Shown: in pieces, positions 1 to 10,284 of the stretch
How positions within the stretch are numbered: the stretch's first letter is position 1
Layout of the letters: every line of letters starts with the position of its first letter
DNA from: Echinometra lucunter
Lineage: Eukaryota; Echinodermata; Echinoidea; Camarodonta; Echinometridae
Length of the DNA: 64,000 nucleotides
Assembly (NCBI GenBank): GCA_029962745.1
Contig: CM057153.1
Location: 40,578,373-40,642,372 of the forward strand
Reading direction: 5' to 3'
The notes under the pieces: generated by a model
Told to the model about the DNA's origin: nothing
Seen by the model: the letters and a program-made list of their open reading frames with translations, nothing else
The model's database searches: none
Position numbers and translations under genes: made by a program

Positions 1-296
1 AGAAAGAGATCATTGGTACAAGACGCATTCATGAACACTTAATCATATAAATACATTAATTGATGAAAAAACAACAACTTAATTACATAACTCAATGATC
101 ATAGAAAAATCTCAAATTATACATGATTATACAATATCTTTTTTTTCCATATAAAACAGCTTATAACCAAAGTAAGAGAGGAAGGTATTAAATTATATTA
201 CCTAACCCCGTCAACCCTATCCACATCCCCCTCCCTCCTCCCACGCTACCCCTTTCTCCTCCCCTTCACCCCCGCACACCCACACACACCCACACT

Positions 297-493
297 TTTA
301 TTTTTATTTTATTAAAAACACGTGCACATGTTGGTATCAATAATGCCAATAGCATTTTCATTTATTTGATGTACGATAAGAGAGCAATGTAGATAAAATG
401 CCTTGCTCAATGGCATAAGTGCCGTCCCGGGGATCGAACCCCCGACTTTTCCGTCTCCAGTCAAGCTCCTTAGACCACTCGACCACGGCACCT
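297..493 (-). mobile_element. tRNA-derived SINE with A-rich tail
   Basis: Read on the minus strand, the element starts with a tRNA-like head (about 493-414). It has a 7-bp acceptor match (GTGCCG/CGGCAC plus a G-U pair), an A-box-like GTCGAGTGGTCTAAGG and a B-box-like GGTTCGATCC. The anticodon arm does not fold and the T arm has about two extra bases, so this is not a working tRNA. The body contains TTGAGCAAGGCATTTTATC, a phrase like those in the conserved cores of several animal SINE families (from memory, unverified). It ends in an AATAAAATAAAAATAAAA tail near 297-318. The head resembles a class II (Leu or Ser) tRNA. Confidence 0.7.
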
Positions 494-516
494 CTCTCAT
501 ACACACACACACACAC

Positions 517-785
517 TGCTACATATATCATAATATTTGCAAATGAAAATGAAAGAACAATTGCAGGTTAGCTTAAATCAGTTCCCCAGAGCTGTCCTCC
601 CTTTTTCAGATTTCTTGCAAAGATTGAAAAAAATGTCTTCGCCGGGAATCTAATACGGTCCCTGGTTAAGAACACGCTAGTGCTTTTACTACTAGACCAC
701 GGAAACGGGCCAGAGGTTTCGGCAATATGAGATTCAGTCGACAGACAGACTGAAAACTTTCAACCTTCATTGTCAACCTTGAATG
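517..785 (-). mobile_element. tRNA-head SINE, copy A (degenerate)
   Basis: This copy aligns with the better preserved copy at 48312-48605. Both share a pre-head segment (GGCCAGnGGTTTCGGC on plus), a tRNA-like head (635-705 here) and a tail carrying CCCCAGAGCTGTCC and TTTGCAAAG. The head keeps GGTCTAGTAGT and the acceptor region, but its B box is mutated (AGATTCCCGG). The tail runs into a CA repeat at 501-516 next to the other SINE. Confidence 0.65.
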
Positions 786-959
786 AGGATATTCCAAACT
801 TGTTATTTCTATATACTTATCTACTGCCAGTATTAAAGATTACATGAACAAATCAAACAAACCAGGGTTACGTCAGAAGTTTATACGGGAACAGCTGCAT
901 GCAAGTGATTGCTTTGAGATATACATGTATACTTTAGAATAATAATGTATAAAAGTATA

Positions 960-1105
960 TTAAAATAATATATGCAACAGCTTTGGTGACTCTCAAGGAA
1001 ATACTATACATGCGAAATGAAATGAAATAAAGATATTAGCGTAGCTCAAATCAAAGTTCACAAGATATTTCCTTCTTTTTTTGAAATGTTTGCAAAGGTA
1101 GAAAA
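960..1105 (-). mobile_element. tRNA-head SINE, copy B (tail only)
   Basis: Similar to the tail of the 48.3-kb SINE: CAACAGCTTTGG-GACTCTC, then GGAAATA, then TAGCGTAGC-nATCAAAG, then TTTGCAAAGGT. A recognisable tRNA head is missing, although traces may extend to about 1165. Similarity also continues leftward (about 895-960) into sequence shared with the 48.7-kb copy. Confidence 0.55.
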
Positions 1106-2174
1106 ATATATACCGTTGAATAATTAGACTTTTCCAGAGGTTTAGAGACCTAGCTCCCCGTATAAATCTCTGGCACAACTCTAGCTTGTTTAATTTGTTA
1201 AAGGAGGTAGAATACACGAAACCGATGTCTTATTGTCATCCTTGACTGGAAATGATAACTAGAAAAAAGGGAATCCTTGAAATCCTTGAATGCCTTTATT
1301 CTTTCATTGGTAGCCCAACTAAAGCGAATAATAATGTCACATCCATTGGAATGAATACGTGACAATTCTAAATTACGCTGCTTTATAATTCTCATTAATT
1401 CTGTAATCATACAAATGGACAATGTCATTTGCGTTGATTGGAGCTTACAACAGAGCTTTGCTAATCACCAGGTTATTAAGTTCCTTTTTTATTCTTATTA
1501 TCCATCAGGTAATATTTTTAAACTATTGACATGAGATTTGGGAACCTTATTTAACTCCAAGTTCTTTCAACATGACCCCTCCATGCAAGCGAAGTGAGGA
1601 TCAGTGAGTGGCCGTTCAATGGGTTGATCACTTCGCTTTTGCAATCGCAAGTTTAAAACTATAACTCGATTGCCCTAACTCCATCATCACAAAATTTATG
1701 TGGTTTCATAATTATGAAAGAAGAATTTGCCTTTCTATGATGCATTTTCGCATTATTCTTTTAGATATATTTTTGATGAGATATTGCAGGTTGAGTTTCC
1801 CTTTTTCATTTTTTTTTTTTGGGGGGGGCACACTGTGTTTAATCAAGTATAATACCACTCAGTCACCCATTACGGCTGAACTAAAATATAATAATACAAA
1901 TCAAGATGTTGGTTCTATTTCCGTTATATTTCAATACATTACATAGAGTATGTGTCAAAATCTTTGTTTAGTTTTTACTATATCAAAACACTCAATGATT
2001 TACTGGAGAAATTCAATATCACTTTATTTGTCTCTTTAAGCAAAATATTTTTCCTATGGCTCAGAAATATAATTTTTGTCCGTTGTTTTTGTAAATCAAA
2101 ATTAAGACAGGAAAGATAACTATCCGGTAGATATGCTTGATATATCGAATGTTATTTGTCTCATTATCTAAGTT
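1106..2174. other. no gene recognised
   Basis: AT-rich sequence with short chance open frames. Apart from the near-palindrome at 1586-1645 and a poly-T/G run near 1808-1827, I see no exon, RNA gene or clear repeat. Confidence 0.5.
1586..1645. repeat. near-palindrome (hairpin-capable)
   Basis: GCAAGCGAAGTGAGGATCA at the left is the near reverse complement of TGATCACTTCGCTTTTGC at the right, with a ~20-base spacer. It may be a small foldback element remnant. No function is assigned. Confidence 0.4.
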
Positions 2175-2180
2175 TTTATT
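2175..2180 (-). terminator. candidate poly(A) signal of the GPCR
   Basis: TTTATT on plus reads AATAAA on minus, about 130 bases past the GPCR stop codon. It is the first canonical hexamer downstream. No cleavage-site evidence is available. Confidence 0.35.
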
Positions 2181-2306
2181 TTCTAGGGGATTCCTCAATT
2201 CAAAAGTCAAAAGGTCCAAATCGGGTTTTTTTTCTTTTGAGTTGGGGGTAGGGTGTGGTTTAAGAGCAGTGACTTTACCTTTTCAAGGCTGTTACATTTA
2301 AGCGCT

Positions 2307-3479
2307 CTATGGATTAATCTCATCAGCTTTCTTCGCAGTGATGGGAGATTCTTTAACCTCATTCTTGACCTCGAAGAGAGAAGAGATATCAGTTTTAGAG
2401 CAGGTGAAAAGATTCTTCAAAGCTTGACGGAACTCTGGGTGACGAGACGTATAGATAATAGGGTTAGCACACGAGTTGAGGAAAGCAAAGACGGTCAAAC
2501 TACGGTGTAAGGCACTTCCCCGGTAAGATGAACTGATGTAACCTAGGTTGAAGCACAGGTAAGCAATTTGATTGGGTGTCCAGGTGATGACGTAGACCAG
2601 GACAACAATCAGCATCATTTTGATGACGTTGTTACGAGCAGTGAGGTGGAAAGAAGGCGTGGTATTGGTTTGGTTGTCACCGGTCATGTCTTTGAACCTT
2701 TTAGACTGGACATGAAGTGATCGGATGGTGAGGGTCTGGGTGATTATCATGGTCAAAACTGGGATGGCTAGACGAATGGCGAAGGCATAGTAAGCCTTAG
2801 CTTCCCGACCAATCACGGTTTCACCAAGAGAGTTGCAGTAGTGGATATCATCATCATATATAAAAATGAATAGGGTATAGACGCACTGAGCAAACGCGAA
2901 GAGCCAGAGAAAAGCAACAGCAAGAGATACTTTGGTCTTGGTGAAGACACGATGGAAGAAGAGTGGATGAATCACAGCTATGTATCGTTCAATGCAGATT
3001 GCCATGAGGATGTAGGTTGACGCTGTGATGCATAACCAGAGAGCGAAACCTGGATAGAGTAGCTTACAGTACATTCTGCCTAGGATGGTCGGCGGGACAT
3101 GTTTGGCCCAAGGGATCGGAAAGAGGAAAATGGACGTCAGAAAGTCAGCTATAGCCAAAGCTCCTATCAAGGTATCGGTCGATCTGTTCTTCTCGACTCG
3201 TTTGAAGATGATGATGATAACTATCCCGTTATCGACAACACCCAGCACAGCGCAGATCACCTGGGCAATTGTCCACCATCTCCACGTCATAGGATACCAA
3301 GCCCAACTGACCTCAAGATCATCAGCTAGGGCTACAGTCATCACCTCGTCCGTGATCGCGGTCGTGTTTTCTTCGGGGAACCCCAGGCTGTTAGCTTTGG
3401 TGTAGGTTTGTGTAGTGAGGAGTCCAGAGGCTATGATGATGAACACCCGTAACACCAGAGGGCCACATATGGACTTCAT
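2307..3479 (-). CDS. rhodopsin-like (class A) GPCR, orphan
   Basis: A complete 390-residue seven-helix receptor in one open frame. Residues 1-24 look like a cleavable signal peptide, followed by an acidic N-terminal domain with an NTT glycosylation site (38-40). TM1 is about 70-92 with N84 (1.50). TM2 carries LAIAD (D111). C138 and C215 are the TM3/ECL2 disulfide pair. The DRY motif is ERY (164-166), W192 is in TM4 and P240 in TM5. TM6 has WTP (300-302) in place of CWxP. NPIIY (339-343) ends TM7, and the helix-8 segment carries C360, a possible palmitoylation site. It should signal at the plasma membrane through G proteins; the ligand is unknown. An intronless coding region fits the lineage-expanded sea urchin GPCRs. 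The start has A at -3. A 5'UTR intron is likely (acceptor near 3502, possible donor at 3726/3725). Confidence 0.93.
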   Translation of the reverse strand: MKSICGPLVLRVFIIIASGLLTTQTYTKANSLGFPEENTTAITDEVMTVALADDLEVSWAWYPMTWRWWTIAQVICAVLGVVDNGIVIIIIFKRVEKNRSTDTLIGALAIADFLTSIFLFPIPWAKHVPPTILGRMYCKLLYPGFALWLCITASTYILMAICIERYIAVIHPLFFHRVFTKTKVSLAVAFLWLFAFAQCVYTLFIFIYDDDIHYCNSLGETVIGREAKAYYAFAIRLAIPVLTMIITQTLTIRSLHVQSKRFKDMTGDNQTNTTPSFHLTARNNVIKMMLIVVLVYVITWTPNQIAYLCFNLGYISSSYRGSALHRSLTVFAFLNSCANPIIYTSRHPEFRQALKNLFTCSKTDISSLFEVKNEVKESPITAKKADEINP

Positions 3480-5094
3480 GGTCAGTTCTTAATTAGCCAA
3501 ACTGATTACAATAGAACAAAAGTAAAAAAAAAAATTCTGCATTAATTTTACAGCCCAAAGATTGCATTAATTGAAGATGGGAATGATGGCAAGATCTGTA
3601 TGGTACCTTTGAAAAAAAAAAAACCCACATAATACCTATTCCAACAATGAATTATCAACGGTGGTCGCATAGAGGACATGGCTGAAGTCCCACTACGATC
3701 AGTAGAGAACAAACAGGTGATCTTACCTTTAACACTTTGTTCTCTTTGGTGCAATGAAATTTCATTCACTACATCAATTGATGGTATGTAACGAAATTGT
3801 CTTAACCCGTTGACTACTACATTTTCTAATTCCTGTAGATTTAATACATGCACAACCCGATTCCAGTAGCCAACAGATTCTGTCTGAACCGAATGCCAGG
3901 GTCATGATCCTAGAAACATATGAACAACCCATAATACATTACAATTTACCACAAGGCCAGACATAAATTACGGATAAAAACAAAGAAAGAAAGAATGAGT
4001 AAGATACAGAAAAAAAATAACAAAGAAATTAGAAAATGTAGATTAGATAAGAAAAAATCACAGGAGATGACAGGCAAAGGAGAAAAGTTGACATAGGTCT
4101 CATAGCTCATCGGCCGTTAGTTTGACCTCTGAAAAAAAGTAAGTATTTGACCTACGAGGTGTTAGGTCTGATATAAGCTTTAGATTGTCGTGCGTGGTCA
4201 AAGAAATCCCCTTCTTTGATTTGAAAATATGCGAAACTACAGAGTTTAGAAAAAAAAGATTAATGAATATCAATATGAATTCGCATACTATCTTTTAAAA
4301 AGCGTTTGCCACTTATCAAAGACGACTTTTATATAAAAGAATATATCACGCGATGTTTGTTGATTTTTGCGATTATCGAAGATTTACGAAAGTAAACGTT
4401 TTAGTAGGAAGCTTGGGGGAGCAAGGGCTAACAGTGATTTAAAAATACATATTACTCCTGTATGACCGATTTAAAATCAAGTTCGGTTTGACTCGTTTGC
4501 ATCGCGTTCAACCACAACGTTTTACCGTTGTTATTTTATAAGGGACTCCATCAGAATAACGCAAAAAATATTCAAAGGTTTAACATTTTTAAATGTTATG
4601 AAAATATTTTCGCTTCGATATCTTTTTCTTTCGGTATAGAACGAAAAGAAATAAAATCATGGAAATTCATAACAAAGTTGCTATCTGTGAGTACTATATT
4701 TAAATCGGTCTTAAACTAAATTGAATAAAAATCACAAAGGATTAACCACGCTTGAAACTTGTAACTGATGAAAGAGAAATTGAAATAACGAGCAAGATTT
4801 CTTACCTTTTAAGTGGTTGAATGTTGTCTTGTTATTTCAGTGACAGTTTTTGGAGAATTCGTCTAATGAAAGATGTTTAAACAATGAAGACTCTTCCAGA
4901 AATACTGCGTTTTTATAGAAATCCCTGCAAAGTTGACGCATATGACTTTTAGACCGAGTCGATTTGCTCCACATGATGCCAAACTCATTATTTTTGTGTG
5001 AGGTTATAAATCCACGGCGTTCGCTTAATTGCTTTTTCTTCACTTACGAAAGATCTCGTTCATGAAAATTCGAATCTTATGGGAATAAAAGAGA
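3480..5094. other. upstream region of the GPCR, no other gene recognised
   Basis: On minus, a pyrimidine tract followed by TAATCAG ends at 3502, only 22 bases before the GPCR start. AAAG|GTAAGA lies at 3730-3721. Together they suggest a leader exon ending at 3727 and spliced to 3501. A second donor-like GTAAGAA lies near 4806. Nothing else is coding-like. Confidence 0.35.
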
Positions 5095-5672
5095 ACCGAT
5101 CGACCTAGAGACGCTTCGCGTCATTAAAATAATTTTTTTCAAGAAAAAGGGAAAATGTAAATTATGAACGGCGACAATATTTTCTTATTTATTTGTTTAT
5201 TTTGGGGTGTCGTCGTTAACGCTAACATGGTCATTATTTTCACAGAGAACGTCATTAGAGCATGCAGCTCGGCAGGATTTCCTCTCGTCGGTTCATGGCA
5301 AGTAGAACGATAAAAATCAAAGAAAACTGCCCAGTGGCGTACCGTGCAGTGGTCAACACGCTGGGGGGGGGGGGGCACCGGGGGCACCGATCGACCTAGA
5401 GACGCTTCGCGTCATTTAAAATAATTTTTTTCAAGAAAAAGGGAAAATGTAAATTATGAACGGCGACAATATTTTCTTATTTATTTGTTTATTTTGGGGT
5501 GTCGTCGTTAACGCTAACATGGTCATTATTTTCACAGAGAACGTCATTAGAGCATGCAGCTCGGCAGGATTTCCTCTCGTTGGTTCATGGCAAGTAGAAC
5601 AATAAAAATCAAAGAAAACTGCCCAGTGGCGTACCGTGCAGTGGTCAACACGCGGGGGGGGGGGGGGGGGGC
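5095..5672. repeat. tandem duplication, two ~291-bp units
   Basis: Unit 1 is 5095-5385 and unit 2 is 5386-5672. They are nearly identical, with a few base changes and different poly-G lengths. Each starts ACCGATCGACCTAGAGACGC and ends ACTGCCCAGTGGCGTACCG...poly-G...GCACCG, so each unit includes the same left terminus of a hAT-like element (CAGTGGCGTA at 5332 and 5624). Confidence 0.9.
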
Positions 5673-5747
5673 ACCGAGCAGAAAAGTGTGTGTGTGTGAG
5701 AGTGTGTGTGTGGGTGTGGGTGTGTATTATGTATAATGTTATTTCTC

Positions 5748-5784
5748 CTGAAGACGGACAGTCAAGCTGCCCGGAACGTCGAAT
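5748..5784 (+). other. degenerate hammerhead-ribozyme-like motif
   Basis: CTGAAGA is followed by a stem (CGGACAG, loop TCAAG, CTGCCCG) and then GAACGTC. This is the layout of the hammerhead core (CUGANGA, stem II, GAAA, cleavage GUC) found in Penelope-like elements. One core base looks changed, so activity is doubtful. Pyrimidine-rich repeats follow, with TTTTCAGGACT-type phrases at about 5898 and 6004. Confidence 0.3.
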
Positions 5785-6179
5785 CTTCTCTCCTTCTCCG
5801 CCTACCTCAAGTCTTCTCACCTCTCCGCCGACCTCAAGCCAAGTCTCCTCATCTCTTCGGCTACCTCAAGCCTTCACACCTCCCCTGGTTTACAGTCCTT
5901 TTCAGGACTTCACCCAGTTTCAAGAAAGATACTCTACCCTCTATCTCTCCCGCTTTCTCGCCTCTCATTATCACCTCCATCTCTTTCCACTTTACCTACA
6001 GTCCTTTCAGGACTTACCACATGGTGAACCGTAAACCTTTCTCCGATTAATGTTATTTGTATCATGTTAACAATAATAATATTAATCTCGAAGCAAGGTG
6101 TTTTTAGGGACGTGAGGCGTTTTTTTAATTTGGGGGAATTGACGCATCTTTCTAGATACCACTCCGTTATTACATTTTG

Positions 6180-7123
6180 CGAGTGAGCGAAGCGAGCTAG
6201 CCAAAATTTACGACTAATTCATTTGTAATAAGAGAAGAGTTATTTTGTTATTATTGGCCCACTATAGGCCTATATATTCTGTCTGAAGTATATCTGGTCA
6301 TCTCGCTGACAGTGACTCTATTTTGGCTCGTCGTTGATCTATTGTTTGCTGTCCGCCTTATTTCTAAATACTACGAGCGAGCGAAGCGAGCTAGGAAACA
6401 CACACATTTTTAAAAAATTATTATTGGAGAAGCAGTAACCACTTTAGTAAATTACACTGCGAGCTTATGAAACATCTAACTTATTTATTCGGTCACCTCA
6501 CTCACCCTATTCGTTTGTTTTCCAAACCCATTACATGATTATTTAACGAGCGAGCGCAGCGAGCGAGGAAAAATTTCCTCTTTTTCATTGTAGAAGTAAA
6601 TACACTATCTTCCTATAAGACAATGATTTAATCGATCATCTGTGTGCCGAATATGACTCTATTTAGGTACCTTGCTCACTGTCTGAACCATTCTGTTTTA
6701 CGAGCGAGCAAAGCCAGCGACCTCCACAAAAAATATATATGTATGGATTCATCACCAAAATACAGTAGATGTTTTTGTAACCACCTCACCCCAAATATTA
6801 TGATATCTTGCTATTTCATCTAAATCATCTTGTTTATTGCTTTTTACGAGCGAGAGTAGCGAGCTAGCGAAAAAAGTGAAAAAATGGGATTTTTGTTTTT
6901 ATCTAGCAGTTATCTACTGAAAGTGTATGTACATTTTAGGTCAAAGTGAAATCCAGGTGCGCGTATATTACTCACATTCTATGAGTGGAAGAATAGTGGC
7001 CTGTCAAAATGGCATGAGACAGAGACACAAGATGCAAAACGATTCCTTTCATAACAATAATTATCATCACTGAATCGTCATTGATTAAGTCACTTAAATG
7101 CGAGCGAGCGAAGCGAGCGAGGG
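6180..7123. repeat. diverged array with GAGCGAGCGAAGCGAGC motif
   Basis: The motif recurs near 6181, 6373, 6546, 6700, 6846 and 7100, spaced about 145-250 bases. It is flanked by shared text: GGTCAnCTC and nCTGTTTTACGA before it, GAAAA after it. A further weak copy lies at 7328, outside the element. It is an old tandem array whose motif is better conserved than the spacers. Confidence 0.75.
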
Positions 7124-7298
7124 CTTCCCGATTTCCTATTTTCCTTTTCCTTGTTTTCACCTTTCTTTTCACATTCCTTCTCCTCTCTTTCCTTTTCCTT
7201 TTTTTTTCTTTCTTTTCCCTCCCCCTTTTATGGCCAGCCGATGGCGGGAGGGAGGCAAGTGCCCTTCGTGCCCCCCTAGTTACGCCACTGAAACTGCA

Positions 7299-8180
7299 TT
7301 TGAACAAAAAAAAAATTGTTAAAGATAGCTTGCGAAGTGAGAGAGCTTGAATATGCAGTATATGACCAAACGGTAGGGGAGACAGGTCTCCGTGTTTCCG
7401 ACCAAAAAAAAAAGGGGGGAGGGGGGAGTACAAAAGCACATGAAAAGAAGATTACAGGTATCCTCTCTATCCCCCTCCCGATCAGTAATTTGATTAATTC
7501 GCATTTCTCCCTCTCCTATACACCAGCTCGCCTCAGGGGCTGAGTTCCACTTATACGATTACATTGTGAAAGAACCGATCCAGAAGTTATTAGGAGAAGG
7601 GTGATTACGTAAAACTCAAAATTGATATTGTTTTGAAAACTATTAAAGTGCACATTGACACATTAACTCAATATCTAAAGAAAATCACGTACAGTGAATT
7701 AGCACACACAGAGTGAAAGGAGTTTCACACACATCATCAATTTTTGGGGGCCAAATTTTATTGATCTACACATATTTCCAGTCATAATTATTTGGGTTAC
7801 ATGTATCCATATATAGTATGTAAGTCATATAAAAACGCTTGATGATAACATTAGAAGGAAATCGTAATATTTATGAAGACTGCATGTGATTTGGAAAACG
7901 AAGGAAATGAAACGACAAACCTGCTTTTGAAGGTGATGTATAGTTCATTAATTCCCTGCTGTTTAAACGAGTTTTTACTCATAGAAACCAAAACCAAAGA
8001 AATTTCTCTCATGATTCTAAGCATCGACATTGTTACGTAACTCTTCTTTCTATGCATTATCTATGTTTGAAAAATCAGCGTGAAACTTTAACTGTCAGCA
8101 GTGAAACCCATTGTTACAGCAGTAGATGCGAGTTATAATGAGGTAACATTATTTTCATGTTCCTTATTTTTTTTTTTATT
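7299..8180. other. no gene recognised
   Basis: AT-rich intergenic sequence with poly-A/G tracts near 7405-7428. Open frames here come from low-complexity sequence. Confidence 0.5.
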
Positions 8181-8184
8181 CCTT

Positions 8185-8282
8185 GAATGCTCGAGCGCCT
8201 GATCAGGGTAGCCGTGCTAAAGCCGGGATAATGATATGCAGCTCTTAGAAACATTTGTATTAAGCGCTATATAAATGTTGCA

Positions 8283-8373
<91 letters not shown>

Positions 8374-8384
8374 TTATTATTATT
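8185..8384 (+). mobile_element. retroposon 3' end with (ATT)n tail
   Basis: AGGGTAGCCGTGCTAAAGCC is followed by AAGCGCTATATAAATG and then about 100 bases of ATT repeats (8276-8378). A short conserved end abutting a simple-repeat tail is typical of a LINE or SINE 3' terminus. The inverse arrangement, with AGCGCTATATAA beside AAT repeats, occurs at 57345. Confidence 0.55.
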
Positions 8385-8706
8385 ATTATCATTATTATTT
8401 TATGTACTGTATGTAAAAAGCGAGTACATTATTCTTTGCGGGATAGCCGAGGGTTTTACTTTTTATCTTTTTTTTTTACGTGTACGAGATGACTTAATGA
8501 CTTATTATTTACCTGATTAACTTTGTCTTTGAAAATCTCAAAACACTGTCATGGTATTGCGTCATTTGTGTCATTCGGTATGAGAAACAAATCGCTTTTG
8601 GAAAAACAAAGAAAACTATCATCCATTTATTTCAAAATCATGAAGGAATGACTAACTTTGTGACTAAGAGATTAAAGTATGCTGTATATGTATTGTATAT
8701 TATATG

Positions 8707-8800
8707 GTATCGAATTGTATTGTATTGTATTTTATTATATTGTATTGTATTGTATTGTATTGTATTGTATTGTATTGTATTGTATTGTATTGTATTGTAG
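8707..8800. repeat. (TATTG)n microsatellite
   Basis: Pentanucleotide GTATT repeated about 18 times with a few early interruptions. Confidence 0.95.
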
Positions 8801-9540
8801 GGCCTATTTGAAAACTTCATTCACATGGTAAATGAATATTTTCTTTTACAATATACATTGTATTCCATTTTACTGAACTTCATTGATCACTGTAGCTGTT
8901 GCTTAAGAAGAATAGCAAAAGACATTCATTGATACCTTTTTTATCACATAAAGTACATAAAGTAGCCTATGTCAAGCAGTTCTGAGAATCCCCTCTCTCT
9001 CCCTTTCTCTCTCTCTCTCTCTATGGCCTACTTGGCAAAACCTTCTTCACGGAGGGTTGCGTCAGCTATGGCGTGGTCCTTGACACACCGCGCAAGAGGA
9101 CGAAGTTTTTTGAAATTGTATTTTGATACCAAATGTTTTAAAGGGCTTGATTGGCGAAAATAATGACATAGTCAAACTTGTAATTGTGCCTTTTCCGCCA
9201 TATTATGACAATTTTCACAGTCAATTCTTACTTGAGTCCAATATCTAACTTCAGTCCTGGAACCCAAACTATGCATGATATCACTAACCCTAAAACAAAA
9301 TAAGATAATTGCCGCCCTAATCCCAACCCTGCGTTTGACAAAAAAATACCTGGAGCAGAAATGTCACCAAAGACAATAATGTCTTTTCAAACAATCTATC
9401 TAACCCTTCCCTTCCTTGCTCTTTCCTTCTTTCTTTCTTTTTATCCCTCACCTTTCTTTCTCTCTCCTTCCCTCTCTGTCTATCCCTCGATCTCTACCTG
9501 CATCGTTTTGTATTTACCCTCGTGTTTACATACCCAATTA
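8801..9540. other. no gene recognised
   Basis: AT-rich, with CT runs near 8993-9021 and 9415-9500. No exon-like segment seen. Confidence 0.45.
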
Positions 9541-9544
9541 CATA

Positions 9545-9965
9545 AAGAGGGTTTCACAACGGGTCTGCGTAGAGTTGCGTTATGTTGCGTGCGGAGTACG
9601 CCGAGATTGGCTGTGTACTCAGGATCGGCGTAGTCGGAAAGAGAAGGAAGCAAGCTATCGCAAGAATGAGAAGAAGTGTGGATTTTTCGTCGGACTGGCG
9701 TAGGGTAGCGTACTCGTGCGTAGGCATGGCGTACAGTAACGTAGTGTTGCGTAGACTTGCGTAAAAACTGCGTTCCTGCAGTGCGCTACGCCGAGAGTAC
9801 GCACAAAAAAATCAAACATGTTTAATTTTTGCGTCCATCTCGCGTATCCCTTTGCGTCCCTCGGCGTCCCTCGGCGTCCCTCGGCGTATACTTTGCTACG
9901 TAGGCCGGTGTAGGAACAGCGTAGGGCCGCGTAAGCTCGGCGTAGTTGCCTACGCACCTCTACCC
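9545..9965. repeat. GCGTA/TACGC-dense block
   Basis: About 420 bases of markedly higher GC packed with GCGTA, GCGTT, GCGTCC and inverse TACGC pentamers. CCCTCGGCGT is tandemly repeated three times at about 9856-9888. Forward motifs dominate on both sides of a central inverse pair. It is probably a non-autonomous element; no termini or target duplication could be fixed. Confidence 0.6.
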
Positions 9966-10284
9966 AAGGTTCGGTACATCTAGGTACATCTACAATGAAT
10001 GCTGGTTTGAACTTTTTGCTATTTTCAGGAAGCTAGATCTTTTCAGAACTGCACGGAACAGTAGTTTGATATTTGCATTACGTGACAAATTGTAATTTGA
10101 ATTCGAATATTTTTTTTTCATGGAACTTCCTCGTATGACATGTGCTCTTACTGCTTTTTTTTTCCCTCCAAGACATCACCATTAACCCCAGTGATGTTCC
10201 CTTTGAGAGTAATAGACCGACTAATGAGGGACTAATGAAGGACTAAGAGAGAGAGAGAGAGGTTCATAGCCTTTAATGAGTATT

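Larger units (their letters stand above)
5624..7290. mobile_element. hAT-like non-autonomous DNA element
   Basis: The left end CAGTGGCGTA (5624) matches the inverted right end TACGCCACTG (7281-7290). Inside each end lies a G/C run and GCAC. The flanks are AAACTGCC (5616-5623) and AAACTGCA (7291-7298), matching at 7 of 8 bases. An 8-bp target duplication with CAG termini fits the hAT superfamily. No transposase is seen. The interior holds a pyrimidine-rich stretch (about 5780-6010) and an array of GAGCGAGCGAAGCGAGC-type repeats (6180-7123). Boundaries are good; the superfamily is an inference. Confidence 0.6.

Noticed and set aside
414..493. Functional class II tRNA
   Set aside because: The acceptor pairs, but the anticodon arm does not, and an A-tailed SINE body follows.
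3085..3405. Plus-strand open frames opposite the GPCR
   Set aside because: Shadow frames of the receptor coding strand with no own features.
7081..7350. Protein rich in Phe/Leu/Ser on plus or Lys/Arg on minus
   Set aside because: Translation of the pyrimidine-rich right part of the hAT-like element.
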